In this document: piece by piece, positions 35,427-44,224 of the stretch | Layout: each line of letters starts with the position of its first letter | Position numbering within the stretch: position 1 is the first letter of the stretch | Assembly: GCA_052170135.1 (NCBI GenBank) | Contig: JBQNBC010000006.1 | Coordinates: 36,550 to 100,549 of the forward strand | Source of the DNA: Wolinella sp052170135 | GTDB taxonomy: Bacteria > Campylobacterota > Campylobacteria > Campylobacterales > Helicobacteraceae | Length of the DNA: 64,000 nucleotides | Direction of reading: 5' to 3' | Position numbers and translations under genes: made by a program | Notes under the pieces: model-generated | The model's database searches: none | The model's input: only the letters and a program-made list of their open reading frames with translations | What the model was told of the DNA's origin: nothing

Positions 35427-36637
35427 TAATCTATCCTCATGCGTGGCGATTCGTCGTTTAGTAGCACTTCTGGCTCGGAGAATGGTGCGAGCTTTGCGAG
35501 GAAATTTAGCGCGCCCATAATCGTCGAGCCATAGAAGAATCGAAGCGAAGGATAGTAAAGCCATAATTTGTCTGCATAAGCACGTTGAATATGTGGCACA
35601 TCACCCACTCCATCGTTATTGCGATCTAGCCCTTCGTAGTCATCAAAGTGATTTCCGCGCCATTCATTCATCAGGATCTTTGTTCCTGGTGTGTCATTCA
35701 CGACTGTTTCGACGTTACCTTTGAAGTCGTTTTGTTCGAAAAAGCTTTTATGTTGTGTAGCGTGAAATTGGATTCCTACTGTGTTGTAGAGAATGTGATT
35801 TCCTTCGTAGTGATTTGTCGTGCCGGGCTGGAATGGTGACTGATCGATATATAAACCGCGCGCATTATAGATGATGGTATTGTTTTTTATAGTGAAGTTT
35901 GATGTGTCTTTCATGCCAATTCCCACGCCAAATGCACCTATGGAGTTTCGTACAATATTATTTTGAGCTATTGATCCAGATGAATACATAAAAAAAATTC
36001 CAACCGAATTGCGCTCAAAAAGATTCTCTTCGATTAGATTCTTGCCTGCATACATGAAGTGTAGTGAATAGCGAGAATCTGTGCCATGGTTTTTAGCTAT
36101 ACGATTCCCACTTGAGTACCAAACTACCATGTCGCGACTATCTTTTATGCGGTTTTTTAAAATCTGATTATCATGGCTATACCAAAGCCGTATCGCATCA
36201 CCTCTAAGCCCTAAATCAACTGGCTTTGACGTGATTATGTTTTCACTTACGATAGAGCGGTGTGTATTGCGTAGGTCAATGCCAAAAAGCACGTCATATA
36301 GGCGATTATTGAGAATCTTTAGCTCACTTACATCCTCTGCAATAATGCCAGAATCAATCGTAGAGTGCTCACTACCGCTCCCTTCGATTTGGAGATTTTT
36401 AAGCGTTACATGCGAGGATAATATATGTATTACGCTTCCATGCCTATTGCCACGGATTATCACGCCTTCGCCTTCGCCCTCTATTGTTATGGGCTTGTCT
36501 ATTTTGATTGCGCCCTGATAGATTCCCGGGGCGAGTTTTAGTGTATCGCCGGGCGAGGCACTATCTATCGCATTTTGGAGAATCGAAGCATGTGCGAGCG
36601 ATATTGATGCAATGATAATCCAAGCTAAGAATCTCAC
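35426..36637 (-). CDS. nosD: Periplasmic copper-processing protein NosD
   Basis: A 403-residue exported right-handed beta-helix protein (CASH/PbH1 repeats such as ILNNRLYDVLFG, VSENIITS and IKNNTIIYNARG) that completes NosDFY for CuZ assembly. I choose the GTG at 36637: it gives a proper signal peptide (VRFLAWIIIASISLAHA) and overlaps the nosB stop as GTGA. The longer ATG at 36730 adds 31 polar residues and runs deep into nosB. Confidence 0.92.
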   Translation of the reverse strand: MRFLAWIIIASISLAHASILQNAIDSASPGDTLKLAPGIYQGAIKIDKPITIEGEGEGVIIRGNRHGSVIHILSSHVTLKNLQIEGSGSEHSTIDSGIIAEDVSELKILNNRLYDVLFGIDLRNTHRSIVSENIITSKPVDLGLRGDAIRLWYSHDNQILKNRIKDSRDMVVWYSSGNRIAKNHGTDSRYSLHFMYAGKNLIEENLFERNSVGIFFMYSSGSIAQNNIVRNSIGAFGVGIGMKDTSNFTIKNNTIIYNARGLYIDQSPFQPGTTNHYEGNHILYNTVGIQFHATQHKSFFEQNDFKGNVETVVNDTPGTKILMNEWRGNHFDDYEGLDRNNDGVGDVPHIQRAYADKLWLYYPSLRFFYGSTIMGALNFLAKLAPFSEPEVLLNDESPRMRID

Positions 36638-37428
36638 TTCTGCTCCGCTCCATCCCTGTTTTGTGCTAGATATTGTCTCTTTGAGAAGATCGCTAAAATT
36701 GATAGAACTGACATCGCTATCATCACCCAAAAGCCAACAGCAGGATATGAGTGTGTTGTAAATTGTGCCACTTTGCCATCTCCAAATACGGTAGGCATAA
36801 ATGGCTTAATCTTAAACGCACCCCACTCTTGCATATTGTGTCCATACCAGTATAGCCAGCCGGCAAACACCCCAATAAATAGCACCGGTGCAATAGTTGG
36901 GAGAATCATAAGTAGCGAGTTTCCCTTGCCATCATAATATAGGAAACCAAGCATCATAAGAGTGGCTAGCAGTAGGTAATATGGAACTATCGCACGCTCT
37001 AGATTTCCACCATGCTCCATTGGATACATACCTATATAGTGGTTTATTGTATTCATCTCATGCACATCGCCACTATATCCATCGACATGGAAATAGACCG
37101 GGATTCCATTTGGAAACGCTGCTTTGGGGTAGTTTGGAGCTTCTAGTGATACTGACCATACAGGTAGCGAAGCAACACCTATTTCGCCTCGCCTCTCTAC
37201 CATTTTTTCAAGACTGCCTGCTATATCAGCCGGGATTAGATGATTTTTATAGTGGAATGAAGTGTAAAAATCCCAAAGTGGGTAAACGTATGACGGAAGC
37301 GGATCGCCCTGCTTGATTTTATTTGTCATACCATGGAAACCAAGTGTAGGAATCGTAAAACCAAACGTCATTAGTACTAGCACAATTATTGTGTAGATTT
37401 TGTATTTTGCAATAGCGTTGCTTTGCAT
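36634..37428 (-). CDS. nosB: NosB, membrane protein of clade II nos clusters
   Basis: A 264-residue membrane protein found directly behind nosZ in Wolinella-type nos clusters. It has about five hydrophobic segments, including one near each end, and a soluble loop with HVDGYSGDVHEMNT. The ATG at 37428 has AAAAGGAG at proper distance; an upstream TTG at 37452 is in frame but less likely. The function of NosB is unknown. It lies 78 nt after nosZ, beyond two stem-loops. Confidence 0.88.
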   Translation of the reverse strand: MQSNAIAKYKIYTIIVLVLMTFGFTIPTLGFHGMTNKIKQGDPLPSYVYPLWDFYTSFHYKNHLIPADIAGSLEKMVERRGEIGVASLPVWSVSLEAPNYPKAAFPNGIPVYFHVDGYSGDVHEMNTINHYIGMYPMEHGGNLERAIVPYYLLLATLMMLGFLYYDGKGNSLLMILPTIAPVLFIGVFAGWLYWYGHNMQEWGAFKIKPFMPTVFGDGKVAQFTTHSYPAVGFWVMIAMSVLSILAIFSKRQYLAQNRDGAEQK

Positions 37429-37444
37429 TGCTTGCTCCTTTTGT

Positions 37445-37482
37445 AATCTCAAAAACCTTATCTGATAAAGGCTTTTGAGATT
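37445..37482 (-). promoter_or_regulatory. Long stem-loop in the nosZ-nosB spacer
   Basis: AATCTCAAAA and TTTTGAGATT form a perfect 10-bp stem, with inner CCTTATC/GATAAAGG extending it. It sits between nosZ and nosB, upstream of the nosB ribosome binding site. No T-run follows, so it may act as an mRNA stabiliser or partial terminator. Confidence 0.55.
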
Positions 37483-37496
37483 CCCCCGAAGGGGAA
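37481..37496 (-). promoter_or_regulatory. UUCG tetraloop hairpin behind nosZ
   Basis: On the minus strand TTCCCC-TTCG-GGGGAA forms a 6-bp stem closed by C(UUCG)G, an exceptionally stable tetraloop. It lies 11 nt past the nosZ stop and abuts the longer stem-loop. Confidence 0.6.
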
Positions 37497-37506
37497 GTTT
37501 GAGGAC

Positions 37507-40098
37507 TTAGAATAGCCCTGCGTTCTCATCAACCCACTTGAGGTATTCGATGATATCTTTTGTCTCTTGGTCGCTCATGTTTTGATTTGGCATGCGAAGA
37601 TTGAAGTAGTTAATCATCGCTTTCACATAGTCCTCCTCAAACTTACTTGATGGATTCTTAATAAAGTCAAAAACCCATTTTTCAGCATCCGCATGGCGTG
37701 AAAGTACACCTGTTAGGTCTGGACCTGAGCTCACTTGTCCTATAACGTGGCAACCATTACATCCACCTTTTAGGTATGCCTCCTCGCCTTTAGCTGCTGC
37801 TGGGCTCATAGGAGTGGCAAGCTCTTTTGCTAGGTTGTTTTTCGCTCTCAAGCCAACGTCTGCAGTTTTAACCATATATTGCCATACTTGATATTCCCAA
37901 AGAATCGCACCATTTGTATCGCCATTTTTGTACGCGGCGTCTGCCTTTGCCTTAACCTCAGGAATTTTGCCGTATTGGTCTAGTGCATCCTCGACTAGAA
38001 TTTTGACCTTTGGATATTTTGCGAAATTCTTCTCTTTTAGGAATTTCACGACACTCTGAATGACATCATCAGTCGCTTTGTTTGTCGCGATGACCTTTTT
38101 GTATTCTGCTTCAAGTTGCTCTTTGCTCATTTTCTGGAGTTTTGCACCATGCGCAGACTCATATTTTTTATTTGGATCTTTTACATACAGATAGCCCATC
38201 ATTTCAAGGTGAAGTGCTGAACAGAACTCTGTGCAGTAGTATGGGAATACCCCCTCTTCATCTGCTGTGAAAGTTGCTGCAACTGTTTTGCCAGGCTCGA
38301 TGGAGACGTGTACGTTGTATCCACTAACAGCAAATCCATGAGTTTCGTCTTGTGCACGCTCGAGGTTTGTTAGATAGAAAGTTACCTTATCGCCCTTGTT
38401 TACAGTTACGTGCTCTGGGTTGATGTGGCTTCTAATTAGCGTTCCATAGACTTTAACCTCGTTACCATTTCGCTCTATGCGTTCTTGCCCCGCTAGTGTC
38501 ATCGCTTCATGTTGCTTGCCTGTTCGCGAGTTTGTCCCCATTGGATAGGTTGCTTGTGGCTTTAGCTTGTCTGCTGCGATACTAATGACATCATGTGGCT
38601 CACCAAGAGGAATTGGCATGTCATAGATTAGATCCATTTTAGCACCAGTGATATCGATTAACTGGTGGTTTTGTGGATGTAGAGGACCTACTGGGTTAAA
38701 TCTATCAATTGATAGCTTGTCAAGCGCGATTGCGTACTTGCCTTTTGGCTTCGCAGATTTACCCTCCATTGTGTCCAGGTGTCCTATGTTGTAGTGGACA
38801 TTTACACGATCAAGTGCTTTTAGATTCTTGTAGTCCCATTTTACAACCTGAGAATCGACATATAGAGATGTGTATACAATACCATCTTGTGCGTCATAGC
38901 TGTGATGTAATGGCCCAAGTCCAAGCTCAACTTGTCCGTGCAAGCTCTTCTTCATATCAAGCACGGGAATCCCATAAGGATCTGTACCTATGAACTCTTT
39001 CTTGTCCATTAGTTGTTTAATTTTGCGGAAGTCATATACTGATGCGTGAGTATCTAGCTTGCCACCAACGATGATATAGCGACCATCTGGGCTGACATCT
39101 ACGCCGTGTGGAGATTTTGGCTCTGGGATCAGGAACAGCGCACCAGCTTTGACCGCAGCTTCGATTGAGATTACGCGATGTCCGTGATAGACTTTGTAGT
39201 TTTTCGGATCTTGTGCCAGCTTCTCAAGAATCTGCCAGTTATATACATGCATATAGTCGGTGTCATTTCTGCTCATACCAGCTTCAAATGGTGGCAATCC
39301 TTTTTCGATTCCCCCGGTATACATTTCGCTGTTGAATGAGTTTGTAAATGCCCACCCAAAGGATTCTCCTTTGCCTGCGTCGCTTAAATCTTGCATGTAT
39401 GGCGGTAGCTCAAGCGAGAAAGATGCTTTTTCGTCGATTTTTCCTTTTGCATAGTCGAATTTCCAAAGTGTAACCGCACCACGATAAACTGCCTCATACT
39501 CCTCAATGGGATGATAGACGTGATCTAGTGGCGCAGCATACTGGCTAGCTTCAATAACATACTCTGTGTTTGGTGTAACAAATGATCCACCGTGTTCGCT
39601 CTTCATGATTGGGTTGACGACAATTTGTGTAGTCTCAAAATCATGGAGATTTACTACTGCGATTCTTGGGTTTGCCTTGTCGTTAATAAATAGATAGTCC
39701 CCTACGTATTCACCGTTTTTCTCAGTGAAGTTCGGGTGGTGAGTATCACCCCAGTTTATCTCGCGCCCGCGTATATCGCCTGAGCGTAGAATTCGCTTAG
39801 AGTCATTGTCAAATCCATAACCTTGCCATGGCTCTGGAGAAAACACACCGATATATTTGTAGATTCTCATTGATGGCACACCATATACGAGAATCTGACC
39901 TGACTGACCACCGGAAGAGAAGACAACAAAATCGTCCTTTCTGCCACTTGGTTGGTAGGTCTTTGCAGCGGCTAGCACATCTTTCTCAGTTAGCTTTCGC
40001 TCTTTCATGACGCTCTGAAGGTCAGATGCCATTGAGCTTGCGCTGAGTGCCAATAAGCTAGCAGCGGCGACCAAAGATTGTTTAAATAATCTTTGCAT
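37507..40098 (-). CDS. nosZ: Nitrous oxide reductase, clade II with C-terminal cytochrome c domain
   Basis: An 863-residue periplasmic enzyme that reduces N2O to N2. A Sec-type signal peptide (no twin arginine) ends near residue 24. A seven-bladed propeller carries the CuZ histidines. The cupredoxin domain holds the CuA site C622-x3-C626-x3-H630-x2-M633 (YYCTEFCSALHLEM). A C-terminal cytochrome c domain carries C780-N-G-C783-H784, the Wolinella-type fusion. Sec signal plus haem domain places it in clade II (atypical NosZ). An FNR-like box lies 65 nt upstream of the ATG. It heads the nos operon. Confidence 0.97.
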   Translation of the reverse strand: MQRLFKQSLVAAASLLALSASSMASDLQSVMKERKLTEKDVLAAAKTYQPSGRKDDFVVFSSGGQSGQILVYGVPSMRIYKYIGVFSPEPWQGYGFDNDSKRILRSGDIRGREINWGDTHHPNFTEKNGEYVGDYLFINDKANPRIAVVNLHDFETTQIVVNPIMKSEHGGSFVTPNTEYVIEASQYAAPLDHVYHPIEEYEAVYRGAVTLWKFDYAKGKIDEKASFSLELPPYMQDLSDAGKGESFGWAFTNSFNSEMYTGGIEKGLPPFEAGMSRNDTDYMHVYNWQILEKLAQDPKNYKVYHGHRVISIEAAVKAGALFLIPEPKSPHGVDVSPDGRYIIVGGKLDTHASVYDFRKIKQLMDKKEFIGTDPYGIPVLDMKKSLHGQVELGLGPLHHSYDAQDGIVYTSLYVDSQVVKWDYKNLKALDRVNVHYNIGHLDTMEGKSAKPKGKYAIALDKLSIDRFNPVGPLHPQNHQLIDITGAKMDLIYDMPIPLGEPHDVISIAADKLKPQATYPMGTNSRTGKQHEAMTLAGQERIERNGNEVKVYGTLIRSHINPEHVTVNKGDKVTFYLTNLERAQDETHGFAVSGYNVHVSIEPGKTVAATFTADEEGVFPYYCTEFCSALHLEMMGYLYVKDPNKKYESAHGAKLQKMSKEQLEAEYKKVIATNKATDDVIQSVVKFLKEKNFAKYPKVKILVEDALDQYGKIPEVKAKADAAYKNGDTNGAILWEYQVWQYMVKTADVGLRAKNNLAKELATPMSPAAAKGEEAYLKGGCNGCHVIGQVSSGPDLTGVLSRHADAEKWVFDFIKNPSSKFEEDYVKAMINYFNLRMPNQNMSDQETKDIIEYLKWVDENAGLF

Positions 40099-40162
40099 TT
40101 CCCACTCCTTAATTTTTAGTAATTTGGCGTAACTAGTTTATTAGAAAAAGATACATTGCGCA

Positions 40163-40176
40163 TTGATAGTTATCAT
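40163..40176 (-). promoter_or_regulatory. FNR-type box upstream of nosZ
   Basis: TTGAT-AGTT-ATCAT matches the FNR/Crp-family consensus TTGAT-N4-ATCAA at 9 of 10 positions. A candidate -10 (TAATAA, 40138-40143 on the minus strand) would put the box centre near -40, suitable for activation of the nos operon. Confidence 0.65.
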
Positions 40177-40232
40177 TAAAATAACAATAATTTTTATAAA
40201 TAAAAAACTTTTTCCAATACAAAAAAATAATT

Positions 40233-40871
40233 CTAAAGATATTGTCTTAGCTTAGCTTCATCAAGTAGTTTAATTTGCTTGCCTTTGCCACCTATCGCAC
40301 CCTCATCGCGAAATCTTTTTAGAACCCTTGATAGTGTTTCTGGAGCAATGTTTATTGATTGCGCTATTTTCCAATGTTTTGTTTCAGTAAAAGAGTTAAA
40401 ATCCTCTAGAAGTAGTAGTGCAATCTTTGCACAAGAATCTTCGTATTCGCTACTTTTTGTAATTGTTACATTCATGTGGTAGTGGAGTTTTTTACACAGT
40501 GAGTGAAGCATAAAGTCATATAGCCCAAGATGTTTATGCATCAACTCCTTAAACTGCGTAACATCGAGTATGGCGAGCTTTGTATCGCTTTGGGCTTTTG
40601 CAGATGTAGGAAATGGCAAACCTCCTAATGCAGCAAGCTCAGAGATAAATTGAACAGGATGAAAGAAACGTAAGATAATTTCATCGCCTTTGTGATTAAC
40701 CTTGAAAACTTTCACTTCGCCGTCTATAAGTATATAGAGGCTGTTTGGCTGTTCTCCCTCTGTGAAAATAATATCCCCAGTGCGTACATGCCTTGGCTTT
40801 ACTATGCGGAGAATCTCCTCAATAGCAGATTCTGACAGCCCTTTAAAAAGCTCTTTGATGGTATTCCTCAA
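40233..40871 (-). CDS. Crp/Fnr-family transcriptional regulator
   Basis: A 212-residue regulator: a cyclic-nucleotide-binding-type sensor domain (GDIIFTEGEQPNSLYILIDGEVKVF), a dimer helix and a C-terminal helix-turn-helix (WKIAQSINIAPETLSRVLKRF). The N-terminal cysteine cluster of oxygen-sensing FNR is absent; only two cysteines remain in the middle. It recalls the Nss regulators of Wolinella N2O respiration. I prefer the TTG start at 40871, preceded by GGAGG at 6 nt, over ATG 40910, which lies in the promoter. It is placed head-on to regulate nosZ, transcribed in the same direction. Confidence 0.85.
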   Translation of the reverse strand: MRNTIKELFKGLSESAIEEILRIVKPRHVRTGDIIFTEGEQPNSLYILIDGEVKVFKVNHKGDEIILRFFHPVQFISELAALGGLPFPTSAKAQSDTKLAILDVTQFKELMHKHLGLYDFMLHSLCKKLHYHMNVTITKSSEYEDSCAKIALLLLEDFNSFTETKHWKIAQSINIAPETLSRVLKRFRDEGAIGGKGKQIKLLDEAKLRQYL

Positions 40872-40928
40872 CGTAATCCTCCACAAACTCAAATAGTATA
40901 AAGCTATCATTGTTTAGGGCTTTATTCA

Positions 40929-40942
40929 TTGATTTGTATCAA
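40929..40942 (-). promoter_or_regulatory. FNR-type box upstream of the Crp/Fnr gene
   Basis: TTGAT-TTGT-ATCAA is a perfect consensus palindrome. It lies between the NapL-like gene's 3' end and the regulator, with TATACT (40895-40900, minus strand) as a possible -10. It suggests autoregulation or control by a second family member. Confidence 0.65.
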
Positions 40943-40955
40943 TAATATAAGATTT

Positions 40956-41849
40956 CTATAAAATTTCCCACAAAATCATCTTGCCTTCCCATGAGATTCC
41001 AATTGCTAGATTTTCGCCAATTACAACCACATCACGTACCCATTCGCCCTCTAGTCCGTTAAAATGCTCTATCTTTTTTCCATCAAAGCCAATTAGAACT
41101 ACTTCGCCCTTGCTTCCACCTACAAAGATTCCGCGCTTGCTGCATGATAGATCAGTAATGACAAAGTCCATGACCCCAATTTGTTTGATGGTTTGTTTAG
41201 TATTTAGTGAAAAATCTATAATTTGTTTATTGGATTTTGCTGCTATTATTTTGTCTTCACACATCGTGCTAGAGACTATTTCTCCACTGTGTCTTGTAAT
41301 GATTTCACTCTCTTTTAAATCGTGTGAAAAGCTAAGAAGATTCCCGTTTACATTGAGTGCAAATAGTTTGCCATCGTGTACATAGATTGCGCTTAAATTC
41401 TCTTTCGTGTTTGTTTCATGTATTTTAGTGTCCAAAAACAGCCATAGTTTTCGTCCGTAAAGGCTAGCTGCTACACTGTTTTTATCAGTGGCTATCTTGG
41501 CTACACTGCCCGCATTTATGGGGAGGTCTCGCCATTTTTTTATCGTATTTGTCGTTAAATCCCATTGCGAAATGCCACCTATTTGCTCGCCTATAAGCAC
41601 ACCAGAATCGACAAATGCCAGTGAATTTATGGCACCATAAATACGCGATTCTAGTGATATTTTGCCAGATTCGACACTAATAATTGCAAGCTCACCATGG
41701 GAGCTACCAATTGCCAAGCGACTTTGCGAAGAATCGAGTGAGAGCGCGCTTATTTCACCATTCATTGTTGTGTGTGTCTCCCAGCGTTGGGCGTGCTTTG
41801 CCATGCTTATGGTTGCAAGTAGTGTAAGTATTAGGATTTGCTTTATCAT
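40956..41849 (-). CDS. NapL-like periplasmic beta-propeller protein
   Basis: A 297-residue exported protein: a signal peptide (MIKQILILTLLATISMA) followed by WD40-like repeats (for example ISALSLDSSQSRLAIGSSHG and GIFVGGSKGEVVLIGF). It resembles NapL, a periplasmic propeller of unknown role found in nitrate reductase operons of Campylobacter and Wolinella. Here it sits beside nos regulation rather than nap. It is transcribed toward the Crp/Fnr gene, 46-85 nt away. Confidence 0.72.
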   Translation of the reverse strand: MIKQILILTLLATISMAKHAQRWETHTTMNGEISALSLDSSQSRLAIGSSHGELAIISVESGKISLESRIYGAINSLAFVDSGVLIGEQIGGISQWDLTTNTIKKWRDLPINAGSVAKIATDKNSVAASLYGRKLWLFLDTKIHETNTKENLSAIYVHDGKLFALNVNGNLLSFSHDLKESEIITRHSGEIVSSTMCEDKIIAAKSNKQIIDFSLNTKQTIKQIGVMDFVITDLSCSKRGIFVGGSKGEVVLIGFDGKKIEHFNGLEGEWVRDVVVIGENLAIGISWEGKMILWEIL

Positions 41850-41986
41850 TTTTATATTCCACGGTTATTTATTTTGGTAAGTTTAGACTATTTTTGACAA
41901 ATAAAACATGAATTTACAAAAATTGTATGCTTTATTAAGTGCGTACATAGTGGAGCTAGAGGATTTAAGATCATTAAAAAAAATTA

Positions 41987-42028
41987 TTGATTAAAATCAA
42001 CAAAATTTTTAAGAACAAGTTGTATAAT
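41987..42028 (+). promoter_or_regulatory. Class II FNR-type promoter of the TonB-receptor operon
   Basis: TTGAT-TAAA-ATCAA (41987-42000) is a perfect FNR-type box. A perfect -10 TATAAT (42023-42028) follows. With a start near 42035 the box centre is at -41.5, the classical class II activator position. No good -35 is present, in line with activator dependence. Confidence 0.78.
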
Positions 42029-42069
42029 GCTTTCTATTACTAAATTAATGTGGACAAGGAGGATTTAGA

Positions 42070-44211
42070 ATGAGGACAAAGTTTATCTATCTGAGCGTAT
42101 TTGCATGCGTTGCGTTGCAGGCTAGTCAGACACTTGATACGGTTACAATCACAAGTGCGACAAAGAGCGAAAAGCGTGTTGATGGCGTCTCGTCATCTGT
42201 TATAGTTATAACAAAGGATGAGATTGAAAATAGTCACGCAGGAAGACTACGAGAGCTTTTTGAGCAGGTTCCTTCTCTGATTTTGCAAAATGGCGCATTC
42301 CCATCAGCCAGCGCTAAAAACAAGAGTTCAATCTCAATTCGCGGTATTGGCAATAGTGGTACACTTGTTTTGATTGATGGCAAGCGTCTAGCTGGTGAGG
42401 TAAAGAATCCATATGATCTGGATAGGATACCCGTTTCTATGATAGAGCGCGTTGAGATTATCAAAGGTCCTTCAAGTGCTCTTTATGGCTCAGATGCCAT
42501 GGGTGGTGTGATAAATATCATCACAAAAAAGCCTACAAAAGAGCTAGAGGGTAGTTTTGGTATAAGAGGAGAATCAGACTACAAAGGACAAGGATTTGAG
42601 GGTATCACTGATATCGATGTACGTGGCAAGAAAGGCAATTTCTCATATTCATTTAGTGGTTCTATCCTAGAGGGCGCAGGGCAGGAGAGTAGCAAGGTGG
42701 CAAATGTCTATGGCAGGCATCCAGTGAATGGTAAAGTTAAACCATCAAAATTCATGCTCCCAGCCACTCACCCAGCCGCTCAAATCGCTACAAAAATCAG
42801 AAATAATGTAGCTGATTTTTACACAATAGAAGAATCGATAACAGAAGAGGCGAGTGTCTATAATCTAAACTCACGCTTGCAATATGACTTTAGCGATGCA
42901 TTTAGTGCTGGATTTGATTTGAGCTACCTAAAAGAGGAACGTGATGGGAAATATATCAGTAGCTTCCATCCAAGTAACTATGGCATGGGTGGAAATAAGA
43001 TTCCGTTTTTTAACATCCCGGTCAATTCAAAAGATGATAATCATCGTGTAAATGCCGGAGCGGATTTCCGTGCAAATCTAAGCGAAAATCTAACTCTACA
43101 TGGAAGAATCTATCAATCACGCTATAAAAAAAGGAACAACACTTCAGCTATTTACTGGGAAGATTTGGGCTATGCATCTCAAGATGCCTCAAAGAGTGAT
43201 GCTATGAAGGCAAACGTCAAGATAGTCTCATACGAGAGCTACTTGCAATATTTAGCACTTGATTCTCATCTGTTGACATTTGGTGGTGAGTATCGCGATG
43301 AGACACGAGATGCGACAGTATTTAATCAAGCTGGCACATTTGAGACAAAAGAGGTTGACTATAAAGCATTATATTTGCAAGATGAATGGGAGTTAAACGA
43401 TCGATGGAGCTGGCTATTTGGTGCGAGATATGATGATATTTCAAATGCAGATTCTAAAGTAACATTTAAAATTGGTACAAACTACGCACTGAGCGATTTT
43501 GCGAGAATCCGCTCTAGCTTCTCTCAAGGCTATCGCACGGCTGATATCCGTGAACTATATATGAGTCGTCAGACACCAGTTGGCTTGCAGCTTGGAGCTG
43601 ATGTAATCCGTGGTGCAAAGCGAAGCGCATACGATCTAAAGCCAGAGTTTGTAAATGCTTATGAAGTTGGGATTGGTGGCAAAAATGGCGCATTTAGTTA
43701 TGATGTGGCGATTTTTTACAATGACATAGAAGATAAAATCGAAATGGTAAGAAAACCAGCTTATTACACCTTTGAGAATATTGCCGATTCTTATACAATG
43801 GGAATCGAGACTAGCCTTGGCTATTCTTGGTCAGATACGTTTAAGACAACGCTTAACTGGATGGAGCTAAGGAGTGAAAACAAAGACACAAAAGATGATC
43901 TGCTCCTGACACCAAATCGCACAGTGCGCCTAAAGGCGGAGTATGAGCCACTTCCTAGGTTGGTGCTTGGTGCTGCCATACGCCATGTTGGTAAGCAAGA
44001 CTATGAGCTGTCAAATCTCAACGATACTACCTCACGACATGAGGCTAGTGCGGATACATTCTTAGATCTGTCTGTTGATTACACGCTTGAGGGTGATAAA
44101 CGATATAAGCTATTTGCTGGTATGAATAACGTAACTGGCACAAAAGTAGATGAAAATATCCTCAGTGACCGTGGTCGCGTGATGTATGCTGGTATGCGCT
44201 ACTTCTTTTAA
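42070..44211 (+). CDS. TonB-dependent outer membrane receptor
   Basis: A 713-residue TonB-dependent receptor. A signal peptide ends near residue 18 (VALQA-S). The plug domain has the TonB box region (DTVTITSATK) and IERVEIIKGPSSALYGSDAMGGVINIITKK. A 22-strand barrel ends in the typical aromatic residue (MRYFF). It imports a scarce ligand such as a metal chelate or haem. It is the first gene of a six-gene operon with an FNR-type promoter, beside the nos genes. In Pseudomonas stutzeri the copper receptor NosA (OprC) serves N2O reductase; whether this one is its functional counterpart is inference. Confidence 0.9.
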   Translation: MRTKFIYLSVFACVALQASQTLDTVTITSATKSEKRVDGVSSSVIVITKDEIENSHAGRLRELFEQVPSLILQNGAFPSASAKNKSSISIRGIGNSGTLVLIDGKRLAGEVKNPYDLDRIPVSMIERVEIIKGPSSALYGSDAMGGVINIITKKPTKELEGSFGIRGESDYKGQGFEGITDIDVRGKKGNFSYSFSGSILEGAGQESSKVANVYGRHPVNGKVKPSKFMLPATHPAAQIATKIRNNVADFYTIEESITEEASVYNLNSRLQYDFSDAFSAGFDLSYLKEERDGKYISSFHPSNYGMGGNKIPFFNIPVNSKDDNHRVNAGADFRANLSENLTLHGRIYQSRYKKRNNTSAIYWEDLGYASQDASKSDAMKANVKIVSYESYLQYLALDSHLLTFGGEYRDETRDATVFNQAGTFETKEVDYKALYLQDEWELNDRWSWLFGARYDDISNADSKVTFKIGTNYALSDFARIRSSFSQGYRTADIRELYMSRQTPVGLQLGADVIRGAKRSAYDLKPEFVNAYEVGIGGKNGAFSYDVAIFYNDIEDKIEMVRKPAYYTFENIADSYTMGIETSLGYSWSDTFKTTLNWMELRSENKDTKDDLLLTPNRTVRLKAEYEPLPRLVLGAAIRHVGKQDYELSNLNDTTSRHEASADTFLDLSVDYTLEGDKRYKLFAGMNNVTGTKVDENILSDRGRVMYAGMRYFF

Positions 44212-44224
44212 AGGTGTTTAAAAC

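Noticed and set aside
34713..35564. Longer NosG start at 35564
   Set aside because: It overlaps nosD by 139 nt and buries the twin-arginine signal that starts at 35426.
35426..36730. Longer NosD start at 36730
   Set aside because: It would add 31 polar residues before the signal peptide and overlap nosB by 97 nt; the GTG at 36637 fits the GTGA overlap.
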